In this document: piece by piece, positions 51,533 to 61,169 of the stretch
Layout: each line of letters starts with the position of its first letter
Numbering within the stretch: the stretch's first letter is position 1
Assembly (NCBI GenBank): GCA_016125495.1
Contig: WGLQ01000001.1
Coordinates: forward strand, 1 to 64,000
Direction of reading: 5' to 3'
Source: Hyphomicrobiales bacterium
GTDB lineage: Bacteria > Pseudomonadota > Alphaproteobacteria > Rhizobiales > RI-29
DNA length: 64,000 bases
The notes under the pieces: generated by a model
The model's input: the letters and a program-made list of their open reading frames with translations, nothing else
Told to the model about the DNA's origin: nothing
The model's database searches: none
Position numbers and translations under genes: made by a program

Positions 51533-51585
51533 ATGTGGCCGTTTCCTTTAACAAGCAAGGCCTTCCCGGCCGAGGATGGACGCCG

Positions 51586-52233
51586 ATGACCGACACCGTC
51601 GCCTTCTACACCAACCCCATGTCGCGGGGACGCATCGTGCGCTGGATGCTCGAGGAAGTCGGTTGCCCCTATGAAGTGCACCCCCTCGCCTACGGCACAA
51701 CCATGAAGGCGCCCGCCTACCTCGCCATCAACCCGATGGGCAAGGTGCCGGCCATCGTCCATCGCGGCGTTGTCGTAACCGAGGCCCCGGCCATTTGCGC
51801 CTACCTCGCCGATGCCTATCCCGAGGCGGGCCTCGCGCCTGCCATCGGCGATCCCAGGCGCGGCACCTACTACCGCGCGATGTTCTTTGCCGCCGGCCCC
51901 CTCGAGGCCGCCGTCACGAACAAGGCACTCGGCGTTTCGGTCCCACCGGACAAGAAGGGCATGGTCGGCTACGGCAGCCTCGAAGAGGTCGTCGAGGCGC
52001 TGGCGGGCATGCTCGAGGGGCGCCCGTACCTTCTCGGCGATGGATTTTCCGCCGCCGACGTCTATGTCGGGGCACACATCGGCTGGGGCATGCAGTTCGG
52101 CACGATCGAACCGCGGCCGGTCTTCGAAGCCTACCATGAGCGGCTGTCGGCGCGGCCGGCTGCCGTGAGGGCCCGGGAGGCGGACGATGCCCTGCTCGCC
52201 GAGCATCCGGTGACGCCGCCGGCGGCGGGCTGA
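51586..52233 (+). CDS. Glutathione S-transferase
   Basis: This 215-residue cytosolic GST has the thioredoxin-like N-terminal domain with the catalytic region FYTNPMSRGRIVRWMLEE, the cis-Pro motif NPMGKVPAIV and the glutathione-binding VTEAPAICAYLADAYPE. The helical C-terminal domain has the N-capping block LLGDGFSAADVYVGAHI. It resembles bacterial GSTs of the GstB/beta-like group. The ATG at 51586 follows gagg at about ten bases. The substrate is unknown. The inverted repeat upstream suggests separate regulation from argG. Confidence 0.9.
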   Translation: MTDTVAFYTNPMSRGRIVRWMLEEVGCPYEVHPLAYGTTMKAPAYLAINPMGKVPAIVHRGVVVTEAPAICAYLADAYPEAGLAPAIGDPRRGTYYRAMFFAAGPLEAAVTNKALGVSVPPDKKGMVGYGSLEEVVEALAGMLEGRPYLLGDGFSAADVYVGAHIGWGMQFGTIEPRPVFEAYHERLSARPAAVRAREADDALLAEHPVTPPAAG

Positions 52234-52265
52234 CGGCCTCCCTCCACCCCGCGCTTCCGGACCAC

Positions 52266-53006
52266 CTAATGCCCGGGCTTGCCGCGCCGCATGTGGAATT
52301 TGCCACCGCCGAACACGTGGCTTCCGGCAAAGGCACCATGGCCCGCGTGTCGCAGCCCACCGCCGTGCGTGACCTTGCCAAAGTATCCTCCGCCCGCATG
52401 GCGGATCAACCCACCATGGGCGACGGCCGTCCGATGATGGCCGAAGCTGGCAACAGGGTGGTGCTTCTTGGCCCGGTGCGGCATAGGCTTGCCATGCGGG
52501 ATGCGCACCACCCGGTGCACCAGCGGCTTACGGACGTGCGCGAGGCGTTTTGCGCCATGCTTGGCGCGCTGGATCGTCAGGGCGTGCGGGAAATTCCTCC
52601 GCCCCGAGGAGATGCAGGCGGCGCCGCACGCTTCGATCACCACCACCGTCGGCTGACACGCGGGCTTGCCCTTGTGCCCGTGGCCGCGACACGTGCGCTG
52701 GCCGTGCCGTCGCACGGATCGCCGGGAGTAATTCACCCGTTCGCCATGGCGCCGGATCAGGCCGGCATGGCGGCTGTGACGGAGCCGACCGGCGTGACGC
52801 CCCTTGTGCCGCCCCGCATGCCCGTGGTGGCCATGGTGCCCATGGTGCCGAGCATGATGCCGCCCCGCGTGCCGATATCCGTGCCCGTGATGGTGGCCAT
52901 GCTCGCAGATTTCGCCATAGCCGGGTGTGGCATAGGAGAATCCGCCCGCTTGCGCCGGGACCGTGCAAGCAACGAGAATGACGAGAACTGCGAGGATCCG
53001 GTTCAT
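52266..53006 (-). CDS. Secreted histidine-rich, strongly basic protein
   Basis: The 246-residue protein has a signal peptide (ILAVLVILVACTVPAQA). The mature chain is dominated by His, Gly, Arg and Ala: residues about 37-82 hold more than fifteen histidines in HGHHHGHG, HHGHHGHHGHAG and similar runs, with further His/Gly stretches at the C terminus. Four cysteines lie in the middle (CRGHGHKGKPAC, CGAAC). No family was recognised. The composition suggests metal (Zn, Ni, Cu) binding or sequestration in the periplasm or outside, or interaction with acidic polymers; this is inference. A faintly AT-richer 126-base gap upstream should carry its promoter. Confidence 0.6.
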   Translation of the reverse strand: MNRILAVLVILVACTVPAQAGGFSYATPGYGEICEHGHHHGHGYRHAGRHHARHHGHHGHHGHAGRHKGRHAGRLRHSRHAGLIRRHGERVNYSRRSVRRHGQRTCRGHGHKGKPACQPTVVVIEACGAACISSGRRNFPHALTIQRAKHGAKRLAHVRKPLVHRVVRIPHGKPMPHRAKKHHPVASFGHHRTAVAHGGLIRHAGGGYFGKVTHGGGLRHAGHGAFAGSHVFGGGKFHMRRGKPGH

Positions 53007-53132
53007 GGTGCTCCGACCGACGTTCTGGTAGGGTTAACAATTCCAAAAGACCGTTCGCGAGTTGCAGCGTCAACCGCCGGCTGTCGGTGTGGTTAACGCC
53101 GAGCAACGACACGCGTTAGGGAAGAAGCGAAA

Positions 53133-53792
53133 TTGCCGCTGCGCAACCGCGTACGCCCGGATGGGGAAATAATCGAGACGCCGGAACGCGGCGCCTGGAT
53201 GGGCAATCGCGGCGGCTGTTTCCACACGCCCGCGCGCACGCTCGCGCCTCGCCGCCGCTGGGCCGGCCGCGCCTGGCTCGTCTGCCGGCTCGAATTTCGC
53301 GGCCGCCACCGGGTCGTGATGCGGCCCGGCCGCTACACGGAACTGTTCTTCCTCGACGAGGCCACGGCACTCGCCGCCGGCCACCGCCCATGCGCCGAAT
53401 GCCGGCGCGCCGACTTCGACCGCTTCGTTTCGAGTTGGACCCGAGCGGGTCTTTCGAGCGAACGACCACGAGCGGCCGACATCGACCGGACCCTGCATGC
53501 CGAGCGGGGAGCCGTTACCGGTGCGTTCGCGCCGCTCGCGGCAAAGAGCCCTGTGGCGGGCATGATGCTGCTGGCGAATGGGTGCTTCTGGCTGGTCGCA
53601 CCGGCGCCAAGCGCTGGTAACGGCGATGGCGAAGGGCCGCTGGTCGCTCGCCCCTGGAGCCCATCGGGTTACGGGGCCCCGGTCCAGCTCGCGCGCCTCA
53701 CGAGCCCACGGCTCCTCACGCCCCAGTCCAGCGTGCGCACGATTGCGGCAGGCTACCGCCCCGAAATGCACCCCTCGGCGCTGGCGCCATGA
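53133..53792 (+). CDS. Conserved hypothetical protein with Ada-like Cys motif
   Basis: The product has 219 residues. The N-terminal PLRNRVRPDGEI...GAWMGNRGG block and the GHRPCAECRRADFDRF motif (near residues 83-98) recall a family of uncharacterised proteins with a motif like the zinc site of Ada (RPCxxCR). The protein appears cytosolic. The probable start is the TTG at 53133, preceded by gggaagaag and matching the expected family N terminus; the first ATG (53199) would cut the conserved start. Function unknown. Confidence 0.65.
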   Translation: MPLRNRVRPDGEIIETPERGAWMGNRGGCFHTPARTLAPRRRWAGRAWLVCRLEFRGRHRVVMRPGRYTELFFLDEATALAAGHRPCAECRRADFDRFVSSWTRAGLSSERPRAADIDRTLHAERGAVTGAFAPLAAKSPVAGMMLLANGCFWLVAPAPSAGNGDGEGPLVARPWSPSGYGAPVQLARLTSPRLLTPQSSVRTIAAGYRPEMHPSALAP

Positions 53793-53823
53793 GCCAGGGC
53801 GGCCCAGCACCCGTCGATCAGGC

Positions 53824-54303
53824 TCATTTCCCGGACTTGGCGATCATGTCGTAGGCGACGTTCAGCCGGCGCACCACGGTGCTGAGATAGGCCGCGACCT
53901 CCTCCGGCAGATCGGTGCCGGAGAATCGGTCGGGATGATAGAGCTTTGCGAGGCGATGGTAGGCGCTCCGCACGGTCTCGCGGTCGGCCCCGCGCCGCAC
54001 GCCGAGGATCGAGAACGGATCGCCCTGCTCCATTTGCCGGTGCCGGCGCTCGAGCTGGTCGGCATTCGGGATCTCCAGCTGCACGATCGAGCGGATGATC
54101 GCCTTGGAAAAGAGCCGGCGCTCACCTCCCTCGGGCTCGAAATCGATGAATCCGCCGGCCGCGTTGAGCTCGTCGGCAAGGCTTCGCGTCGCGGCGAGAT
54201 AGAGGCGGCCGACGATCTCACCCCCGTCCGCGAACTCGAGGCGCACCAGCTGCGCGTTGCGATTGGACCGGTTGACGTTGTCGACGACACCACGCTCGAA
54301 CAT
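53824..54303 (-). CDS. DnaJ-domain protein
   Basis: The 159-residue protein has an N-terminal beta-rich domain of about 85 residues (VNRSNRNAQLVRLEFADGGEIVGRLYLAA) and a C-terminal J domain (about 95-155) with the essential HPD motif in LAKLYHPDRFSG. The J domain would stimulate an Hsp70 partner; the N-terminal domain probably gives target specificity but was not recognised. The ATG at 54303 follows ggag at six bases. It is divergent from typA. Confidence 0.82.
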   Translation of the reverse strand: MFERGVVDNVNRSNRNAQLVRLEFADGGEIVGRLYLAATRSLADELNAAGGFIDFEPEGGERRLFSKAIIRSIVQLEIPNADQLERRHRQMEQGDPFSILGVRRGADRETVRSAYHRLAKLYHPDRFSGTDLPEEVAAYLSTVVRRLNVAYDMIAKSGK

Positions 54304-54521
54304 GCCGCACTCCATCCGGGGGGGAACCGCCAGGAACCCCTGACACCCGCCCTCCGGAGCACGAATCGTGCCGGAAACGCCGGGGCCGGGCGCCGCGCGT
54401 CCCCACACCTCACGGCCTCTCGCAGTGCAGCAGAAAGTGTGGTACTGACCGCGCGCAACGCTTCGCCCACTCCGCCGACGCGGCCGCGACGCTCCCGATC
54501 ATCCCTGAAACGAGACCCCTG

Positions 54522-56345
54522 ATGGCGCTCCGCAACATCGCGATCATCGCGCACGTCGACCATGGCAAGACGACGCTCGTCGACCAGCTCCTGCGCCAGT
54601 CCGGCGCTTTCCGCGACAACCAGCGGGTGGCCGAGCGCGTGCTCGATTCCAACGACCTCGAAAAGGAGCGTGGCATCACGATCCTGGCCAAGGCCACCTC
54701 GGTCGTCTGGAAGGACACCCGCATCAACATCGTCGACACGCCGGGCCACGCCGATTTCGGCGGCGAGGTCGAGCGCATCCTCAACATGGTGGACAGCGCC
54801 GTCGTGCTGGTCGATGCCGCCGAGGGGCCGATGCCGCAGACCAAGTTCGTGGTCGGCAAGGCTTTGAAGATCGGCCTTCGTCCGATCGTTGTCGTCAACA
54901 AGGTCGACAAGCCCGACGCGCGGCCCGACGAGGTGGTGAACGAGGTCTTCGATCTCTTCGCCGCGCTGGACGCCAACGATCAGCAGCTCGACTTTCCGAT
55001 CCTCTACGGCTCCGGCCGCGACGGCTGGATGGCGACCGACCCGGCCGGCGAGCGCACGAACGGGCTCGCCCCGCTCTTCGACATGATCCTCTCGCACGTG
55101 CCGGCCCCGCATGCCGAATCCGGTCCCTTCCGCATGATCGGCACGATCCTCGAGGCCAACCCCTTCCTCGGGCGCATCATCACGGGACGTATCCATTCCG
55201 GCTCCGTGTGCCCGAACCAGACCATCAAGGTGCTCTCGCCGACCGGCGAGCTGGTCGAGACCGGCCGCGTCTCCAAGATCCTCGCCTTCCGCGGCATCGA
55301 GCGCCAGCCGATCGAACTCGGCGAGGCCGGCGATATCGTCGCCATCGCCGGATTGCAGAACGGCACCGTCGCCAACACCTTCTGCGCCCCCGAGGTGACC
55401 GAGCCCCTCGCCGCCCAGCCGATCGACCCGCCGACCGTCACCATGTCGTTCATCGTAAACGACAGCCCGCTCGCCGGCACCGAGGGCGACAAGGTGACGA
55501 GCCGCGTGATCCGCGACCGTCTGCTGCGCGAGGCCGAGGGCAACGTCGCGCTGCGCATCGAGGAATCGGCCGACAAGGACGCGTTCTACGTTTCCGGGCG
55601 TGGCGAATTGCAGCTCTCCGTGCTGATCGAGACGATGCGCCGCGAGGGCTTCGAACTCGCCGTCTCGCGCCCGCGCGTCGTCCTCCAGAAGGACGAGGAG
55701 GCCGGCGAGACGCTGGAGCCCGTCGAGGAGGTGTTGATCGACGTCGACGAGGAGCACTCCGGCGTCGTCGTCCAGAAGATGTCCGAGCGCAAGGGCGAGA
55801 TGCTCGAGATGCGCCCCTCGGGTGGTGGGCGCGTGCGCCTCGTCTTCCACGCCCCGACGCGCGGCCTCATCGGCTATCAGTCGGAGCTGTTGACCGACAC
55901 CCGCGGCACCGCCGTGATGAACCGCCTGTTCCACGCTTGGCAGCCCTTCAAGGGCAACATCCCGGGGCGCACCAATGGCGTCCTCATCGCCAACGAGCCC
56001 GGCGAGGCGGTCGCCTACGCGCTCTGGAACCTCGAGGATCGCGGCCCGATGCTGATCGACCCGGGCACCAAGGTCTATGCCGGCATGATCATCGGCATCC
56101 ACACGCGCGACAACGACCTCGAGGTGAACGTCCTCAAGGGCAAGAAGCTGACCAACATCCGCGCCGCTGGCAAGGACGAGGCGGTGCGCCTGACGCCGCC
56201 GATCCGCATGACGCTCGAGCGCGCGCTCTCCTGGATCGAGGACGACGAATTGATGGAGGTGACGCCGAAGTCGATCCGCTTGCGCAAGCGCTACCTCGAC
56301 CCGCACGAGCGCAAACGCCACGAGCGCCAGAAGCTGGCGAGCTGA
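54522..56345 (+). CDS. typA: Ribosome-associated GTPase TypA/BipA
   Basis: This 607-residue translational GTPase binds the ribosome and helps 50S assembly and stress growth. G1 is AHVDHGKTT (residues 10-18), the G2 region is [12 protein letters not shown]3 is [15 protein letters not shown]4 is [10 protein letters not shown] and G5 is in the GSGRDGW region. Domains II, III, V and the BipA-specific C-terminal domain follow in order ([18 protein letters not shown]). The length is normal. The gene stands alone. Confidence 0.95.
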   Translation: MALRNIAIIAHVDHGKTTLVDQLLRQSGAFRDNQRVAERVLDSNDLEKERGITILAKATSVVWKDTRINIVDTPGHADFGGEVERILNMVDSAVVLVDAAEGPMPQTKFVVGKALKIGLRPIVVVNKVDKPDARPDEVVNEVFDLFAALDANDQQLDFPILYGSGRDGWMATDPAGERTNGLAPLFDMILSHVPAPHAESGPFRMIGTILEANPFLGRIITGRIHSGSVCPNQTIKVLSPTGELVETGRVSKILAFRGIERQPIELGEAGDIVAIAGLQNGTVANTFCAPEVTEPLAAQPIDPPTVTMSFIVNDSPLAGTEGDKVTSRVIRDRLLREAEGNVALRIEESADKDAFYVSGRGELQLSVLIETMRREGFELAVSRPRVVLQKDEEAGETLEPVEEVLIDVDEEHSGVVVQKMSERKGEMLEMRPSGGGRVRLVFHAPTRGLIGYQSELLTDTRGTAVMNRLFHAWQPFKGNIPGRTNGVLIANEPGEAVAYALWNLEDRGPMLIDPGTKVYAGMIIGIHTRDNDLEVNVLKGKKLTNIRAAGKDEAVRLTPPIRMTLERALSWIEDDELMEVTPKSIRLRKRYLDPHERKRHERQKLAS

Positions 56346-56574
56346 GCGGGGAGGATTTCGGGCGGATTGAGCCGCTGAGCTCCTCAGTATCGACGCGGTG
56401 AGCCAAGAGCACCCATTGTCGAGACATACGGCCTCGGTTTGCCCCGATGGTTTGCCCACTCGATGTTCGCGGCAAATTGCAGAATCGTAGGTCGGGTCAA
56501 GCCCTTCGCGAAACCCGACCTAGGTGCTGCGGTTGGTTTGGCGTCGCTGTCCCTTGACGGTGTAGCCCCCCTCC

Positions 56575-57261
56575 TCACCCCCCGACCTCCACCATCACCT
56601 CGTTCCGCCGCAGGAACCCCGGGGTGAAGGGGTCGTTGTAGTAGGCGTAGGTCGCCGGGCCCGTGACCTGGAGCCCGGAAGCGGCGATCCAGGTGCGCAG
56701 GCGCGCCTCCTGCTCGGCGACGAGGTCGTCGGTCGCCACGCCGGAAAAGCGGATCGCGGCGACCCGCCGCGCCGGCAGCTCCGAAAGCCGGACATCGCCA
56801 CCGCCCGGCGCCGGCAGGTCGGCGAGGCGATACTTCGAGGGCATGATGAAGCGCACGACCCAGGTGCCGTCGCCCGTCGCGGAGGGCTCCTGCGTCACCG
56901 GCGCCGTCATCGCGATGGATCGGTCGGCGGCGACGCCCGCGGTCCCCGTCCCCGCACCCGGCGTCTGCGTCACGGGCGCCGTCATCGCGACCGTCTCGCC
57001 CGCGCGATTCTTGGCGAAGATATAGCCCGCGAGCGGCCGGAACCCGGCACTGACGGCCGTCTTGCGGTCGCCGCCCCGCGTCACCTCGGCGACGACCAGC
57101 GGCGGATAGTCCCGGACCTCGATCGCCCCGTCCGCCCGCACGAGGGCATAGCTCGGTTGCTCGACGTTCTGCACCACGTAGACCCACACCCCCATGCCGA
57201 CGACCCCGAGCACCGCAATGCCCGCCAGACCCCAGAGGAGAACCATTCGCACGCTCCGCAT
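56575..57261 (-). CDS. SOUL-family heme-binding-like protein, membrane-anchored
   Basis: The product of 228 residues has an N-terminal membrane anchor (MVLLWGLAGIAVLGVVGMGVWVY). The SOUL domain has YALVRADGAIEVRDYPPLVVAEV near residue 36 and GFRPLAGYIFAKN. The conserved AMTAPVTQ occurs twice (IAMTAPVTQ and VAMTAPVTQ), followed by RFIMPSKYRLADLP and AYYNDPFTPGFLRRNEV. SOUL proteins bind heme or related tetrapyrroles weakly; a role here is unknown. The ATG at 57261 has cggag four bases upstream. Confidence 0.88.
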   Translation of the reverse strand: MRSVRMVLLWGLAGIAVLGVVGMGVWVYVVQNVEQPSYALVRADGAIEVRDYPPLVVAEVTRGGDRKTAVSAGFRPLAGYIFAKNRAGETVAMTAPVTQTPGAGTGTAGVAADRSIAMTAPVTQEPSATGDGTWVVRFIMPSKYRLADLPAPGGGDVRLSELPARRVAAIRFSGVATDDLVAEQEARLRTWIAASGLQVTGPATYAYYNDPFTPGFLRRNEVMVEVGG

Positions 57262-57485
57262 CACACGCTCCGAAATCAACCTCGCGCGCCGAACGCGCCT
57301 CTTCGCTCTGACGGTTACGTGCCGGCGCGCCCCTCGGGATCAGCCGGCGAAGGCGGCTTTGCCATCCACCCCGCCTCGTCGAGACGTTCGTCACCGGGCA
57401 AAACGTCGCGCCGATCCCATTTCCGCCGCCAAATCGGCTACACTCGCTCACCGATCGACAGATGGAGCCTGCCGAGGGGATGCGC

Positions 57486-58484
57486 ATGACCACCCGCAGA
57501 ACGATCCGGGGCCGCCATATCGCGTGCCTCGCCAGCCTCGCCGCCCTCTTGGCGCTCGGCTCCGCCCTTGCCGCGCCCGATCGCGCCGCCGCCGAGGACT
57601 TGCCGCCGGCCAAGGAACTGTTCGGCATGGTCGTCGCAGCCGCCCCCATGGAGGCGCGCGCCATCGGCTTTTATTCACGCGGATGCCTCGCCGGTGGCGT
57701 CGCCCTGCCCGTCGACGGGCCGGCCTGGCAGGCCATGCGGCTCTCGCGCAATCGCAACTGGGGCCATCCCGCGCTCATCGACTACGTCAAGCAGCTGGCC
57801 GACGACAGCCAGCGCCTCGATGGCTGGCCCGGTCTTCTCGTCGGCGACATGCAGCAGCCGCGCGGCGGGCCGATGCTGACCGGCCACTCGAGCCACCAGG
57901 TCGGCCTCGATGCCGACATCTGGCTGACCCCGATGCCGGATCGCCGTCTGACGTGGCAGGAGCGCGAGAATCTCGCCGCAACCTCGATGCTGAAGAATAC
58001 CCTGGAGGTGAACCCGGCCGTCTTCACCGAGCGCCACGTCGCGCTCATTCGCCGCGCGGCCTCCTACCCGGAGGTGAACCGCGTTGGCGTCAACCCTGCC
58101 ATCAAACACGCCCTCTGCAAGGCCAACGGCGGCGACGCGCCCTGGCTCGCCAAGGTGCAGATGTGGCCGGGCCATCATTACCACATGCACATCCGGCTCG
58201 ACTGCCCGCGCGGCAGCGAGGGTTGCAAGAGCCAGGACGCCCCCGGCGGAACGAGTTGTGCCGCCGCCGAGGAATGGTACCGCAAGACCAAGGCGGCGAT
58301 CGAGAACCCGCCGCGCGGCCCGCGCCCCAAGCCGAAGCCCGCGGCGCCGAAGCCCGAGCTGACCCTCGCTCAATTGCCGGCGGCCTGCCGCGAGGTCCTC
58401 GCGCACGACCGGCCACCGCTCATTCTCAAAGGGAGTGCCGCGGTCGCCAGCGTCACCGCATTGCCGGTGCGCCGCCCGCGCTGA
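57486..58484 (+). CDS. mepA: Penicillin-insensitive murein endopeptidase MepA
   Basis: This periplasmic LAS-type zinc peptidase (family M74) cuts D-Ala-meso-DAP cross-links. It has 332 residues with a signal peptide (about 15-39). Zinc ligands are visible in GHSSHQVGLDADIW (His and Asp) and in the HYHMHIRL motif. Cysteines that form disulfides in MepA are present (GCLAGG, HALCKANG, DCPRG..GC). The C-terminal Pro/Lys-rich linker and tail are extra. The ATG at 57486 follows gaggggatgcg; 57480 and 57462 are alternatives. Confidence 0.92.
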   Translation: MTTRRTIRGRHIACLASLAALLALGSALAAPDRAAAEDLPPAKELFGMVVAAAPMEARAIGFYSRGCLAGGVALPVDGPAWQAMRLSRNRNWGHPALIDYVKQLADDSQRLDGWPGLLVGDMQQPRGGPMLTGHSSHQVGLDADIWLTPMPDRRLTWQERENLAATSMLKNTLEVNPAVFTERHVALIRRAASYPEVNRVGVNPAIKHALCKANGGDAPWLAKVQMWPGHHYHMHIRLDCPRGSEGCKSQDAPGGTSCAAAEEWYRKTKAAIENPPRGPRPKPKPAAPKPELTLAQLPAACREVLAHDRPPLILKGSAAVASVTALPVRRPR

Positions 58485-58496
58485 CCATCACGCGGC

Positions 58497-59093
58497 CTAT
58501 CCAGCGCGTCCGGCGATGAGACCGCGCAAAGCGACGAGCCCGGCAAGGCCTGCCGCCGCAAGGCCGGCCGCGGCCGTCGCGAAGATGACGTTCGCCATCC
58601 AGTCCGCGCGCATGCCGAAGAGTTTGCCGCTGGCCGCCAGGAACACCACAGCGGCGATGCCCCCCGCGAGTTGCAGGACTGCGATGGCAACGAGCAGCCA
58701 TGGCGCCGACCAGAAGTCCCGATCGGCGGCGGCGGCCGCCCCGGCAACGCCGATGCGACCGCTGATCCAGACCGCCGAGCCCGCCACCAGCAGGAAGGCC
58801 AGGGCATACTGATAGGCGTGATACCAGGAGAGATCGGTGAGGTAGTAGGCGCCGCCCATGCCGAGCCCCGCCCAGACGGCGAGCGCCGCGAAACCGCGCC
58901 CGATTTCGGCGGCTGCGATGTAAGCCGGGGAGCGGGCACCGGCCCGCCGTGCCGCGACCGCCCGCGCCGTGAGGGCCGCGAGCGTCGTCAGCGTCAGGCC
59001 CGCCCCGAGCCAGGCGACTTCCGCCGAGCCGGCGGCGGCGGCCGAGACCGTCACCGCCGCCCCGGCCAGCGCCGTTATCAGGCGTCGCCTCAT
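58497..59093 (-). CDS. Multi-pass membrane protein of a two-gene module (b)
   Basis: The 198-residue protein has about five to six hydrophobic helices and little else. The segment YYLTDLSWYHAYQYALAFLLV is the most distinctive and FGMRADWMANVIFA lies in the last loop. No family was recognised. It starts inside the stop of the upstream membrane gene (ATGA overlap), so the two are coupled and probably form a complex. It is convergent with mepA, whose stop lies 12 bases away. Confidence 0.65.
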   Translation of the reverse strand: MRRRLITALAGAAVTVSAAAAGSAEVAWLGAGLTLTTLAALTARAVAARRAGARSPAYIAAAEIGRGFAALAVWAGLGMGGAYYLTDLSWYHAYQYALAFLLVAGSAVWISGRIGVAGAAAAADRDFWSAPWLLVAIAVLQLAGGIAAVVFLAASGKLFGMRADWMANVIFATAAAGLAAAGLAGLVALRGLIAGRAG

Positions 59094-59734
59094 GCCCGCT
59101 TCGTCGTCGACTGACCCGCCGCGTCGGGCGTCATGTCGTACGTCTGGATCGCCCGCCAGCTCAGCAGCAGCAGCGCGAAACCGCCGGCAAAGAAGATATT
59201 GCTGGCCGCCCAGTCCTGCGGCGGATTGTCCCGCGTATAGAGCGGCGCGATGCCGAGCGCATCCATCTTGCTGTCGAGCACCAGTCCGACCAGGAGGACC
59301 GCCATCGCGGCGAGCTGTGCCCAGCCGAGGAGACGCGCGTAGTGCAGGATTCGCCCGACCCGGACCGGCTCGTTGCGCCGGCTGTAGAGCATCCCCGCCA
59401 GCAGCGTGCAGAACGCGGCGACGACGGCGAAACCGGCAACGAAGTGCCACCATTCACGCCACTCGAGCACGGCCGTATAGGTGACCGCCATGGCGAGTGC
59501 CGCAAGCCCCCAGATCGTTCCCATGTAGCGCGCGTTGGAGGCCCCGATCTCCGCCCGCGATGCCCCCTCGCGCAGCAGTTGCCCGTTCTCGCCCCAGGCG
59601 AGGCCCACGATCGCCAGATTGACGATGAGGCAGACCACGATATGCGGCCAATGAAGCCCCGCCCCGGCCAGGACGGCAAAAAGACTGGCCGCGATGGTCA
59701 GCGCCACGAGCCAGATGATCACCTTCGTCGTCAT
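59090..59734 (-). CDS. Multi-pass membrane protein of a two-gene module (a)
   Basis: The 214-residue protein has about six hydrophobic helices. Loop segments include GENGQLLREGASRAEIGASNARYMG and LYTRDNPPQDWAASNIFFAGG. No known domain was recognised. The ATG at 59734 is preceded by gggggg at six bases. The gene is followed by a second membrane gene with a 4-base overlap. Location suggests nothing specific: mepA on one side, an epimerase on the other. Confidence 0.65.
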   Translation of the reverse strand: MTTKVIIWLVALTIAASLFAVLAGAGLHWPHIVVCLIVNLAIVGLAWGENGQLLREGASRAEIGASNARYMGTIWGLAALAMAVTYTAVLEWREWWHFVAGFAVVAAFCTLLAGMLYSRRNEPVRVGRILHYARLLGWAQLAAMAVLLVGLVLDSKMDALGIAPLYTRDNPPQDWAASNIFFAGGFALLLLSWRAIQTYDMTPDAAGQSTTKRA

Positions 59735-59874
59735 CAGTTCCCCCCACAGCTCGAGCCATCACCTAGCTGGCGCGGTCGGACCGTCGTCGTATGATCGTCA
59801 CCGCCGACCGGATCGTAACCTGCTTCCAATGCCACGCCCCCGGTTGCCGAAGTCTTCACGAAAAACAAGGATTT

Positions 59875-59890
59875 ATTTCGATCTCGAAAT
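59875..59890 (-). repeat. 16-base palindrome after the epimerase gene
   Basis: Seven-base arms ATTTCGA and TCGAAAT are separated by two bases, directly behind the epimerase stop. On the minus strand a T-rich stretch (CCTTGTTTTT) follows, so it may be a weak terminator or an operator for the next gene. Confidence 0.35.
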
Positions 59891-59891
59891 T

Positions 59892-60902
59892 CTACCCGAG
59901 ATCGTGATAGTCCCGAAACCAAGCGATGAACCGCTCGATCCCGACTTCGATCGGCGTCGTCGGGCGAAACCCGACATCGCGGGCCAGGGCCTCGATGTCG
60001 GCGAAGGTGCGCTCCACGTCGCCCGGCTGCATGTCGAGATAGTTCTTTGTGGCCGTGCGTCCGAGCGCCTTTTCGATGAGCCCGATGAGATCCATCAGCT
60101 CCACCGGGCGGTTGTTCCCGATGTTGTAGAGACGGTAGGGCGCCCGCGATGTCGCCGGGTCCGGTGCGTCGCCCGACCACTCCGGCGCCGGGGTCGCGAC
60201 CCGGTCGAGCGTGCGCAACACCCCTTCGACGATGTCGTCGATGTAGGTGAAATCGCGGGAATGGCGCCCGTGGTTGAACACGTCGATCGGCTCGCCGGCC
60301 AGGATCTTGCGGGTGAAAACGAAGATCGACATGTCCGGCCGGCCCCATGGCCCATAGACCGTGAAGAACCGCAACCCCGTGACCGGAATCCCGTAGAGGT
60401 GCGCATAGGAATGCGCCATCAGCTCGTTGGCCTTCTTGCTGGCCGCATAGAGACTGATCGGGTGATCGACGTTGTTGTGCACACTGAAGGGAAGTTGCGT
60501 GCTCGCCCCGTAAACCGAACTCGAAGAGGCGAACACCAGGTGCTCGACGCCGTTGTGCCGGCAGCCTTCGAGCACGTGCAGGAAACCCTTCAGGTTCGAT
60601 TCGACGTAGACTCCGGGGTTCTGCGCAGCGTAGCGCACCCCCGCCTGGGCCGCCAGATGGACGACCCGGTCCGGCCGGCGTTCGCCAAAGAGCCGCGCCA
60701 TGAGAACGCCATCCGCCAGATCGCCGCGCACGAATTGAAAGCCCTCACGCCCCTCGAGGCGGGCCAGACGCGCCTGCTTCAGCCGCACGTCATAGTAATC
60801 GTTGAGGTTGTCGAGGCCGATCACCTCGTCGCCGCGCGCCAGCAGCGCTTCGGCGGTGTGATAGCCTATGAATCCGGCGACACCGGTAACCAGCACCCGC
60901 AT
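59892..60902 (-). CDS. NAD-dependent epimerase, UDP-glucuronate 4-epimerase-like
   Basis: The product is an extended SDR of 336 residues. It has the cofactor motif TGVAGFIGYHTAEAL at residues 6-20, GLDNLNDYYDVRLKQARL (the typical block of UDP-glucuronate 4-epimerases such as LspL/Cap1J), FASSSSVYG, the catalytic YAASK, and FFTVYGPWGRPDMSIFVF. It would convert UDP-glucuronate to UDP-galacturonate for envelope polysaccharide. It is not next to the two polysaccharide clusters but could serve either. The ATG at 60902 begins right at the Rossmann fold. Confidence 0.9.
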   Translation of the reverse strand: MRVLVTGVAGFIGYHTAEALLARGDEVIGLDNLNDYYDVRLKQARLARLEGREGFQFVRGDLADGVLMARLFGERRPDRVVHLAAQAGVRYAAQNPGVYVESNLKGFLHVLEGCRHNGVEHLVFASSSSVYGASTQLPFSVHNNVDHPISLYAASKKANELMAHSYAHLYGIPVTGLRFFTVYGPWGRPDMSIFVFTRKILAGEPIDVFNHGRHSRDFTYIDDIVEGVLRTLDRVATPAPEWSGDAPDPATSRAPYRLYNIGNNRPVELMDLIGLIEKALGRTATKNYLDMQPGDVERTFADIEALARDVGFRPTTPIEVGIERFIAWFRDYHDLG

Positions 60903-61169
60903 CCTGCGCTCCGTTGTCCGCGCCGCCAGAACTCCATCGGGTCCGCCGGCCCCGCGGCGCCGGACGCTACGCTCACCACCTCACGCCCGGAACGGGACGA
61001 ATCGCCGCGACCCGACCCGAAGTCTTCTGGCACCGGGGCGGGCCCGCTGCAACCGCGCCCATCGCGGCGTCCACCCCACGCCCCTTCTCGCGCGTTCCCC
61101 ATGGCGGCTCCCATGTCGACCGGCGGACCGGTCAGTCGCCTGAAAGCGCCCGATTCATACGGCTTTCCG

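Noticed and set aside
53862-56459. Long open frame (about 865 codons) antisense to typA
   Set aside because: typA is unambiguous on the other strand and the antisense product has no domain.
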